From assembly GCA_000310025.1 (NCBI GenBank), contig FN648485.1, positions 1 through 23,209 of the forward strand: 23,209 nt of DNA. The letters run 5' to 3'. Each line of letters begins with the position of its first letter. The first letter of the stretch is position 1. The position numbers and the translations under genes were made by a program. This document shows, one piece after another, positions 10,034-18,449 of this stretch. Origin of the DNA: Ectocarpus siliculosus. Taxonomy: Eukaryota; Sar; Phaeophyceae; Ectocarpales; Ectocarpaceae. Under the pieces are notes generated by a model, which was not told the DNA's origin, ran no database searches, and saw only the letters and a program-made list of their open reading frames with translations.

Positions 10034-10287
10034 GACTATCCATTCGAGATATATTAGTTGCGCAAGAGCGAATAGCCAACAACTACGCTTCCATGTATGG
10101 GTACAACTTGTCCTCGAAGGTTTCAGATCGCATTCCGGCTAACCCCGAATCTCGAGTCCTTTCAACGTCCTCTCGTCATAGCCGCATTATGACGCAATAC
10201 GTTGTGCCCAGCCACATCGCAAAACTTGCTCTAATTTTTGTGTCTGACCCGCTTTTGTCGGGTTGCTTGTGTCTTTGTCTGTCCCAG

Positions 10288-10816
10288 GCGGAGGAGCCCG
10301 ATGTCGATGATGATGTTGAGACGGACCTGTCCTCCGTCAGGAACGTCTCCGGAGGCTCGGATCCGCCGGCCAGGGCGTCGGAGAGTGTTGTTTCCGGCGG
10401 TGGTGCTCGTCGGCAGTCGACGGGGACTGCCCCGCAGGGTTCGTCTTCGCAGACAGTACCTGCCCCGTCCACACGTCGCCAGTCCGCGCCCCCCGTTGCC
10501 GGTGCTGGTAGCGGGAGCGGCGGCGGCAGCAGCAGTGCCGCGCCCGCAGCATCTTCCGCCGCAACATCTTCGCAGAGCACCTCACGCAAGACTTCTGGTA
10601 CGTTTGGCGAGATCACACCCTCGCACCCTGCTGCTGCCTCCGGCTTCGGTTCTGGTGCTGCCCCCGTCGCTGGTGATGCTGCCTCCGGCTCCGGTTCTTC
10701 TAATCGTGAGATCACGATAACGTCCGCCATGACCCCGGCACGTTATGGTGGTTCTCGGCGGAGCTGCGGCAGGCCCAATCTTCATCTACATGCTTCAGAA
10801 GCATATGGAGGAACAC
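10288..10816 (+). CDS. Exon: acidic start then Ser/Gly/Ala low-complexity region
   Basis: Acceptor GTCCCAG at 10281-10287, donor GTGAGTA at 10817. It reads AEEPDVDDDVETDLSS, then long Ser/Ala/Gly/Pro runs with RRQS repeats. Near the end, frame 2 takes over as GPIFIYMLQKHMEEH, which joins in phase 0 to the next open exon at 10924 (HAFNNWVFPIEWTT). The other two frames hit stops in that next exon. Confidence 0.55.
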
Positions 10817-13800
10817 GTGAGTAAAATAGGTCTTCCCTGAGAAAAGAATCACTTTTTGTGGGACAGATATGTTTTTATTTTGGATGAACGAGTCACATAC
10901 AAACATTGATTTTGGGCATCCAGCACGCGTTCAACAATTGGGTCTTTCCCATAGAGTGGACGACGATAGAAGAAGGGGTTAACGTTATGGGTCTAACTCG
11001 AGGTCCGCCCTCTTGCGTAGACACACCACTCTCATTGTTCCACTATGTTTTCCATGACGTGGAGGCGTAGCCAGGACTCCTACATATACCTTGATGTGTA
11101 TTGGAATCCTTCCAACAGTCACACACACACATGGTCAATCGAGTACTTCCCATCATGCAGCAACGGAAAGAGTTGCAGTTTTCATCCTTGACACGAGGCC
11201 GAGGGTCATGAATTATTGCGGCGTGCCGCACTCAACCTGTCGTCTGTTTGATGTTGTTCGATTCCTACAAAATGTATTCGTCACAGACGGCAATCCACAC
11301 TCTCCCTCCTGCCCCGCTTGATGTCCCGCCCGCCGTTGTTTTTCCCACTACATCCGTCGCAGGTAAAGCTGGTTTTCTCCCCACTTCTCGGCGGCAGCTC
11401 GTCGGTCGTCGCGGGTTCTCCGGGAAGTGCGACCCAGCCTGTCAGGCAGCCAGGAGGCTCAGTACGTGGCTTCACTGCTGCCATCTCTGTGGTGTGGAGT
11501 TTTGCACTCATCGGGCCCCAGCAGCTGGACTACTCTACGGGGCATGGGCGGACGGACCCTGACACGAACGTATTCTGTAGGATGTCCTACATGTTCTGGA
11601 AGCCCACCGGTCTACGATACGAGCCCTTCATGAGTGAGTGTTGTGTTTTTTTTTGGTCATTCGAATAAGTTTTTGTGTAAACTGATGAACTCACAGGTAG
11701 AGCGATGCGTCAAAGTTGCCCTGATCGTAAGGTCTCTAGTCATCGCGGTGGTCGAATACAACGTTGCTTATGCTGCTGAAATATTATAGTTTGGCACATA
11801 CACCACACAGCCCCGGAGTTCACGCCAATTGTAGTTTTTCGTAAGAGTCGGTCAATCGGCCTCCGTCCTTCGCTTTAGTTTGCCGGCGGAAACATATCGA
11901 TTGCCGTTATCGGTCGGTGTTGCAGGCCCGCCCTCTTACGATGTGGCCACTCGGCTACCCCTGGGGACACCTTAGCAGGGGGCGGGGGTCAACACTGTAG
12001 GCACCCTGTGATGGGGGAGGGGGGGGGGGTAAACAGGGTTCATAGCGAAGGCAAGGTCCGAACCTCGACCTTGTTAAGGTCTTGTGCCTTGGTGGGGTCT
12101 AAGGTCTCCACCTTGTACATGCTCAACACGCTGTCCGGTGTTGTTGGTGATGCCCTGACAGGGTCATGAAATTTTTAGAGGTGAACACGTGGACACCTTA
12201 CTGTTGCCTGACGTGTCCGTTCACTATCGTCCATTCGTTTTTGCACTGCTCCAAACACAGAGGCATTCCGGTCAGCGCTTCAGTCGGCCCGGGCTCAGTG
12301 GCACAAGGCGGTCAGGCTCGCCGTGGTGGAGTTCGTGCTCTCCCAGCTTCGGTTCGTCGCTAAAGACCCGTCCAGTGTCGGCAAGGACTCCCATGGTCTT
12401 CTGAGGCTCGTCGCCCGCGCTTTGATGCAGGATGATCCCGAGCAGCTCGCAAACAGCGAGGTTAGTATGTGGGTCGTGTGTCTTTCGTTGTGTTGAGGTT
12501 GACACACACTGCAATTTGCACTATAGCCGCTATAGCGGCAGCAGTGTAAGTGACGGGATGATACCGACATTTCATGCCCGTATGTCCTTAATGCCTCCAC
12601 CTACGATGTTTTGGAGTTTGGTGCCAATAGTTTCCCGTTGCAGAATTAAGCGGTTTATGGTTCCCGGACGCGAACGAGTAGTCGTATACGCAGGAAGGGG
12701 GTGCAATCACAAACGGATGGGCTGCCATCATCATGTACATCATGCATGTGGTGGTAAACCTACCCTTCGTCTTGTTTGTTTCCGCACACAGGAGATGATG
12801 GAGTGCGTCGACTTCATGATCGACCTCCCCCTGGACGCCCACAGGTCGGGAGGCTGGGAATCCCTGGGCCCCTTTGACATCTGGGGGGGGAATGCGCCTC
12901 TGTTCATCGAGGATGTGAGTAAAGGCTCGGAAAAATGAATGTGGCCGGCGTGGTTGCGCCCATTAATTATACGCCATTGACGTCCCCGTTTTTTTTTTTT
13001 ATACACACTCTGTCATGATTAAAAATTATGCAGAACAAAACTGTATAGCGTGATAATCACGAGTAGCAAGTATGGAGGTAGGTAAAATGTATGGTATTGT
13101 ACATTCGTCTCGGAAGCAAACTGCTGCTGTAGCCAAGGATCAAACTTTTCCGGTAGGTCGTCGGTCGATTTTTCTTCACAGTTCCAAGTCGAAGCGAGAG
13201 TGTTTGCCAGAATGTTGCCGGCCATGATTCCGAACTGTATACCGCCGTTACGTTCTCGTTTGTAAGTCGCTTTGAGGATGGGGGATGTGGGTGTTGGTGG
13301 AAGACACACCACCCGACCGTGTGGTGTGTACAGCAAGCTCTCTGCACAAAAACCCACTTATTAAAGTTGATACTTAGCTGCGGACAGGCGAACATTAAGA
13401 GTCGCGAGCCCAAATATTCTTGAGAGCTAGCTCTGCGAGAAACGCCCTGCGGCTGTGTTTGGCGTCGAATACTAAAGATTCACGGGGTAAAAACTACATA
13501 CCTTTATATTTTACCAGCCCTCGTAACGCCTCGAATTGTGCCCACGTCGGCTTATTTCTATTTGTACTGAACACCAGGTTGCCTTGCCCCTTCTGGAGCT
13601 TGCAATCCAACAAATGAAAGTGCTGCCGGATGACGATGACACCACGGACGCTTGTTCCAAGGCCAGGTCGCGGGTGAACCGCTGGGCCATTTTGGAGAGG
13701 GGGGATCTCCCAACCAGGTTTTTCAGGAGTGAGTACGAGACATACCCTAAATGTTCTTATGTACACAAAGTAGGGTATAGCACACACACCCTCATCATTT

Positions 13801-14972
13801 GGTGCTCTGCAACACGACAAGGAAAACATGTGGTCGGATATATTTTTTGTTGTTCCATTTTTCGGATCTTACCAAGTCATATTATGCGCAAGTCATATTA
13901 TGCGAAAGGCTAGCTATTTTCTGCGAGATGAATCTCCCCTGAGCGGCTTGTGGTATTTAATGCATGTAGACGACTACGCTACTCTCGCGAGATTTGTTCT
14001 AGGCTATACCACACACCCCGTAGGCGTATACACTGCAAAACATGCACACTACAACCTTGTCTTCCGCCGTCCCCTCGCCTTTTAAACACGACAGGTTGTT
14101 CCGCAGCGCCTTCTTGTGGGCGACTGGGGATAACCAGACGCTCAAGCCCTGCCTGGGTCTAGACGCGAAGTCACTGAAGCAGGCCGACCTCAAGCAGTAC
14201 GCGTGTCCTTACCTGTCGAAGCGGAGCAAGTTTCCAGATGCCAACGTTGTCCTTTGTGTTCATCATGTATAGGCCTGGGAGCAACATAGTAGTCGCCTCT
14301 GATCGCCGCCACATGCCTTCGTCCTATGTTTGCCAACCTTGCCCTTTCGAATTTTGTGTACACCCCGCGCATGTTCGTTCGGGGTGTTAGATTCGCAAGC
14401 TAGCGAAATATCTCGCGTCGGTTTTGATGTCCCAAAAGTGGAATCTGTAGGTTGAGCTTCGGGTTGTGGTCCCAGTCGCTTAATAAATCCGCATGCATGA
14501 GCACTATGTACCACCTTGGATTGTCCGTAAGTCAACTCAAAGTCACTCCTTCCCCAGTGGTTTTCCGTTCCGTGTTGCCTCGTGGCGCCTTCGTCCATTT
14601 TTTCCAGCGCTTAATTTTCGTATAATTGCGTCGCGATCCTAAAACTTCGATAAGCTGCACATGTGCCCGCTTCGAATGTTTGATTGCTGTTCCATGGCGT
14701 GTCATTTGTCGTCATCTTACATCCTTCACTTCCACATACGTCACGTGTCATTTGTCGTCATCTTACATCCTTCACTTCCACATACGTCACCCGATGTTGT
14801 GGCAGCCCCTCGCAAGGACGACGACGTTGGAGATATCGCGAACGAGGACTCCGATGACGAGGTCCCGGAGACCCTCGCCCCTGGCGTTGGCGGTGACGTG
14901 GACAGCGAGACCGATGATGGCGTAGACGCCGATGGCGACGGCGTGGACGCAATGGCCGTCGACGCCGTCTAG
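10288..14972 (+). CDS. Multi-exon gene of unknown function with acidic C-terminus
   Basis: Exons inferred from open frames with matching splice phases: 10288-10816, 10924-~10983, 11363-11633, 12261-12460, 12792-12914, 13578-~13717, 14095-~14245, and a last exon to TAG at 14970-14972. The junctions 11633/12261 (phase 1), 12460/12792 and 12914/13578 (phase 0) agree exactly, with GTGAGT or GTTAGT donors. The N-terminal part is a Ser/Gly/Ala-rich, probably disordered region. The middle is globular, rich in Leu, Arg and Trp, and the tail is nearly all Asp, Glu, Val, Gly and Ala. The first exon shifts from frame 1 to frame 2 near 10730; one C too many in the CCCC at 10733-10736 would explain it. 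Ends of exons 2, 6, 7 and the start of the last exon are unsettled. I recognise no domain, and a host gene or a domesticated element protein are both possible. Confidence 0.6.
11363..11633 (+). CDS. Exon: Tyr/Trp-rich globular segment
   Basis: A pyrimidine-rich tract and CGCAG acceptor precede 11363; the donor GTGAGTG is at 11634, leaving phase 1. It begins with a Ser/Gly linker (GGSSSVVAGSPGS), then GFTAAISVVWSF, QLDYSTGHGRTDPDTN and CRMSYMFWKPTGLRYEPFM. It joins the 12261 exon to give a Lys codon across the junction. Confidence 0.65.
12261..12914 (+). CDS. Two exons with exact phase match (12261-12460, 12792-12914)
   Basis: The first exon has acceptor AACACAG and donor GTTAGT. It reads FRSALQSARAQWHKAV, VVEFVLSQLRFVAKDPS and LLRLVARALMQDDPEQ, likely amphipathic helices. 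The second has acceptor CACACAG and donor GTGAGT, exactly 41 codons, with ECVDFMIDLPLDAH and GPFDIWGGNAPLFIED. The ~330-bp intron between them has nothing else recognisable apart from a GCCGCTATAGCGGC palindrome near 12526. Confidence 0.68.
13578..14245 (+). CDS. Two exons with an unsettled junction (13578-~13717/13728, 14095-~14245)
   Basis: After ACACCAG, the first exon reads PLLELAIQQMKVLPDDDDTT, then RSRVNRWAILERGDLP. The best-looking donor, GTGAGTA at 13729, leaves phase 1, but the exon at 14095 (FRSAFLWATGDNQTLK, LKQYACPYLSKRSK) is open only after phase 2. A poor donor at 13718 (AG|GTTTTT) fits the phase. AGGTTTTTCAGGAG at the donor resembles AGGTTGTTCCGCAG at the acceptor. Confidence 0.5.
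14699..14790. repeat. 46-bp perfect tandem duplication
   Basis: Copies at 14699-14744 and 14745-14790, starting GTGTCATTTGTCGTCATC, are identical. It lies just upstream of the acidic exon, probably in the last intron, and looks like a recent duplication. Confidence 0.95.
14806..14972 (+). CDS. Last exon: acidic C-terminal tail
   Basis: The frame reads KDDDVGDIANEDSDDEVPET, then alternating Gly, Val and Asp (DGVDADGDGVDAMAVDAV) to TAG at 14970. The AG at 14804-14805 is one possible acceptor; the frame is open further left through the 46-bp duplication, so the exon start is not fixed. Such acidic tails are common in chromatin and nucleolar proteins, but that is only an analogy. Confidence 0.5.
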
Positions 14973-15401
14973 ACCTGACCTCCCCTATATTGGCGGCATA
15001 TATATTCAGGCGCGAGGGTTGATTTCCGGTCTCATTTTCCTGTGATAAACCGTGTTTCCGATTCGGATTGCTACAGTGGGTTGTGCCGCGAAGAGAGTAC
15101 AAAGAAAACTATTTGTGGCTGAGGTGTTATCGCCAATTTCCCGTTTGTGGCTGACGGATTTTGAAAGGAGAATAATGATGGAAAAGCGACCGACACATAC
15201 TCGAGCGTCGCGTCCTAAAAATTATTTGTACCGATCGGTGTGCTCGTCTTTGGAAACCGGCAAATTCTTGTGTCCTGCATCATCGTATAAGGTCGTGCGC
15301 AACAACTCATGCAAAGCCATCAACTGAGACAGTGCTGCCGATGGTACATAGGTGTGTCTGGAATTATGAAAGAAGTATGTAACGTAGCGAGTTATTCCGA
15401 A
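14973..15401. other. Intergenic stretch, nothing recognised
   Basis: About 430 bp after the acidic exon. There is no clear AATAAA and no convincing coding frame; one 91-codon open frame (15052-15327) has no ATG start and no coding character. Confidence 0.5.
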
Positions 15402-16500
15402 TCATGGTTGGATATTAGTTTACGTGCACTCTGTTTATTCACAGGCGTGCTTCGTCGGTTGTAGAGCATTGCATTGATCGATGATGGGTTTGTTCAGGCA
15501 CAGCGGTGTTGTGTGTGGTTTCGTGGTTAGTAGAAAAGTTTGTGAAGACACAAACATGCAGACAGCAGAGAGAGAGACCCGGCGTACCCCTGATGGTACT
15601 AGAATTGTAAGTTTGTAGTTCCGCCGTTTACTTTTAATCTTTGGTGAAATACTTAGTGTGTACGTTACCCCTCTAAGCCCTGAGGGTGTGGCATATACAT
15701 TACCTAAACCATCGCAGAATACATCCGACCATTTCATGGATCATGGTTGGATATTTGTTGACGTGCACCCTGTTTATTCATAGGAATACATCCGATTTTT
15801 AATGGATCATGGTTGGATATTTGTTTACGAGCACCCTGTTTATTCACAGGAATACATCCGATTTTTTAATGGATCATGGTTGGATATTTGTTGACGCGCA
15901 CCCTGTTTATTCACAGGAATACATCCGATTTTTAATGGATCATGGTTGGATACTTGTTTACGTGGACCCTGTTTATTCACAGGCGTACTTCGTCGGTTGT
16001 AGAGCATTGCATTGATCGATGATGGGTTTGTTCAGGCACAGCGGTGTTGTGTGGTTTCGTGTTTCGTAGGGAGGTTTTGTATGTGAAGACAAATACATGC
16101 AGACAGCAGAGAGAGAGACCCGGCGCTGCCCCTGATGGTACTAGTATTGTAAGTTTGTAGTTCCGCCGTTTACTTTTAATCTTTGGTGAAATATATAGTG
16201 TGTACGTCACCCCCCTATAGCATGGAGGGTGTGGCACATACATACCTACACCATCGCAGAATACATCCGATTTTTTAATGGATCATGGTTGGATATTTTT
16301 TTACGTACACCCTGTTTAATCACAGGGACGCTTCGTCGGTTGTAGAGCATTGTATTGATCGATGATGGGTTTGTTCAGGCACAGCGGTGTTGAGTGGTTT
16401 CGTGTTTAGTTAAAGGTTTTGTCTGTGAAGACACAAACTTGCAGACAGCAGAGAGAGACCGCCCTGATGATAGTAGCACTTTAGGTTTGTTGCATGTTCA
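15402..16500. repeat. Composite array of ~66-bp units and ~340-bp modules
   Basis: TCATGGTTGGATA recurs at 15402, 15741, 15807, 15874, 15940 and 16283. Four units are 66-67 bp apart, while the 15402 and 15940 units run into a long module of ~340 bp, and a third, shortened module follows 16283. Each short unit carries CCTGTTTATTCACAGG or a close variant, a 5-bp stem with a 6-nt loop. The first two long modules share a minus-strand frame reading GVTYTL-ISPKIKSKRRNYKL, but they are too alike to test selection. Confidence 0.93.
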
Positions 16501-16600
16501 AACATTGTTTCTCTGTTTGATTCAGAATATGTGGGGCAATGTTTGGTGGTGCCCATAGGAAAGTGTGTCGCAACTAGCGGTAGGCCTCATGAGATGACAT

Positions 16601-16885
16601 ATGAGACTAGTCGTCGTTTTTCGGACGCACGTTCTGCGGTACAACTGTTTGAACAATGTGAAACATCTTTTTGTTGTACAGCGTCATGCTCGAATCCCTC
16701 GTAGGGCCGTCGGCCGATGCAGGCAATGTTGCGAACAACACACCTGGGCCAACGTCGCAATGTGGTTGTTGAGCAAGGTTTGGGCGTATGTAGTGATACA
16801 GCATGCCCCGAACCTAGCCGAAGATCACCGTGCCCTACGTTGGCAGGTCTGGGCCGTTCGTTCCATTCCCAGCTTCACACCTTAG
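16601..16885 (+). CDS. Small ORF, 94 residues, hypothetical
   Basis: It starts with ATG and contains CRQCCEQHTWANVAMW and NLAEDHRALRWQVW. No family is recognised. It stands alone between repeat arrays, with no clear promoter or polyadenylation signal, and may be a chance frame or a fragment of a decayed gene. Confidence 0.2.
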   Translation: MRLVVVFRTHVLRYNCLNNVKHLFVVQRHARIPRRAVGRCRQCCEQHTWANVAMWLLSKVWAYVVIQHAPNLAEDHRALRWQVWAVRSIPSFTP

Positions 16886-16914
16886 TGAGACAATCATGGC
16901 GCACGTTGGCAGGG

Positions 16915-17290
16915 TCGGCACGTAGGCCGTGCCAGGTAGCGTGGAACCCTACCCAGGAGCTGACCTTGTCCAGGTTACCCAACCCTAGCCATCTGATGAT
17001 GGGGGCGTACTCAAAAGGGCGTTCGTGCCGAACCCTGCCCAGGTACTATACTTTGGCCAGGTTACCCAACCGCCGCCATCTAGTAATGGGGGCGTACTCA
17101 AAAGGTCGTTCATGCCGAACCCTGCCCAGGTACTATACCTTGGCCAGGTTACCCAACCCCACCGATGTGATAATGGGGGGAGTACCCAAAAGGTCGCTCG
17201 TGCCGAACCCTGCACAGGTACTACACCTTGGCCGGGTTACCCAACCCCCAGTCATGTGATAATGGGGGTCGTACCGAAAAAGTCCCCCCC
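16915..17290. repeat. ~87-bp tandem repeat, about four units
   Basis: The segment GCCGAACCCTGCCCAGG recurs at 17027, 17114 and 17202, with a diverged unit near 16944 (spacing 86-88 bp). Each unit also has TTGGCCAGGTTACCCAACC and a GGGGGCGTACTCAAAAGG-like part. The array ends in a C run at 17285. Confidence 0.92.
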
Positions 17291-17469
17291 CCCCCAACGT
17301 TGTGGCTTAGCCGAATGGCCACGGGTGAGACCTCTGTGGTGATGTCGTGGGAGGTCTGTATCCTGGTCAAATCCGTGGCAAATCAGGGGGGTGGGGGTTT
17401 GCCCGTCCAAAACAATCCGTCGGGTCAACTTTCGGGAGCCATAAGAGTCAGCCTCAGCGCCTGAAAAAT
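17291..17469. other. Spacer between the 87-bp array and the inverted-repeat unit
   Basis: Mixed sequence with G runs near 17384-17397. No gene or repeat is recognised. Confidence 0.4.
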
Positions 17470-17512
17470 GGGGGGGGGGGTGCATCGCGTATTTGAATCC
17501 ACGTGCCCTCTT
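17470..17512 (+). repeat. Left terminal inverted repeat
   Basis: G run plus a 32-bp core matching 23139-23170 in reverse complement with one mismatch. Confidence 0.85.
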
Positions 17513-17555
17513 GGATTTGGAATGGCAAAGCTGGTATGTAGCGGCCCAAACCTAC

Positions 17556-17677
17556 TCTGCATTGACCAATCAGAGACCTTCATTTTGCTCTGCATCGTAA
17601 CAATGCAAGGTCATCGAAACTTTTTGCTCTGCATTGGCCAATCAGTGCCCTGCATTTGATCTGCATTTGCTCTGCAT
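17556..17677. promoter_or_regulatory. TCTGCAT cluster with CCAAT boxes
   Basis: TCTGCAT occurs five times on the plus strand (17556, 17589, 17628, 17660, 17671). Two copies lead into CCAATCAG at 17566 and 17638, and the second forms the palindrome ATTGGCCAAT. The CTCTGCATTG-CCAATCAG block is itself duplicated 72 bp apart. CCAAT is a known NF-Y site in eukaryotic promoters; promoter activity here is inference. Confidence 0.4.
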
Positions 17678-17699
17678 CGCGTGTGCACGCCGAGGTAGC

Positions 17700-18440
17700 G
17701 CCGCACCAGAGTAGTACTGCTGTCATGCCCCATCCTGCTGGAGCGATGCTCTTCTCCGCGACTCTAGTCGGCAGAGATGCTTGTTGAGCCAAGCAAGGGG
17801 AGGACAAGACGAAGGGCTGGAGCGAAGTCTGGTGCGACGGACACATTGATGGGCAGTCGTACGGCCGGAGCATTGGAGCGCATCATCTGCATCGCTCTGC
17901 ACAGAACACTGTTGTCTGCAGACGAAGTAGTCGACCACTTGGGGTATGATGGCGAGGCCCAATGCTCCTGCTGGCCCTGACCAATGGATGGACCTATATG
18001 TTGCTGCAGCACAGCAGCACACCATGCTTCCACCTGCTGCTATATCAAGAGAGGTAAGAGGTTGAAGACATTCGCACTGCCAGCTACATCTGCATACAGT
18101 ACGGGGGAGAGAGAACTACAAGCCCGGTAGAGATACCGTCCATACCGTCCATGGGCAGCAGTCGTCCGTACAGGAGTGGTACCTCGTTGCTCCTAATTCA
18201 CCTTTCGCTTGCACGAGCGACTGGGCGCTATGAAGGGCGCTGCCTGCACGAAACGCGCTGCATGTCTATGCATCATGGATTCACCAACACGGCAGGTGTG
18301 TTTATCAACCGTTCGTTGTGGTTCGCGTTTGCCTCGTTTTGGCGCTGAGTTTTTGGTTCATCGGAGTCCAGAGCAGATCAAGAATGGTTTCCGTGTGTTG
18401 TATTCCACTCCTCTTTTAACTCCCTCTGTGAATATCTCTC
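17700..18440. other. No feature recognised
   Basis: About 740 bp with short overlapping frames on both strands, none with coding character or splice support. Confidence 0.4.
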
Positions 18441-18449
18441 CCCCCTCGC

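Noticed and set aside
10238-10730. Pro/Arg-rich plus-strand frame and Ala/Pro-rich minus-strand frame over the Ser/Gly exon
   Set aside because: Typical GC-rich shadows. Only the Ser/Gly frame follows a good acceptor with an acidic start, and the phase joins support that exon set.
11697-11732. Small exon between CACAG and GTCTCT
   Set aside because: The exons at 11633 and 12261 join in phase without it, and its own phase does not fit.
15435-16243. Minus-strand ORFs shared by two ~340-bp modules
   Set aside because: The modules are nearly identical, so a shared frame carries no evidence of selection, and the frames differ at both ends.
17481-17512. ATTTGAATCC as a tRNA T-arm or SINE B box
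   Set aside because: No A box, no cloverleaf, and the sequence is explained by the inverted repeat.
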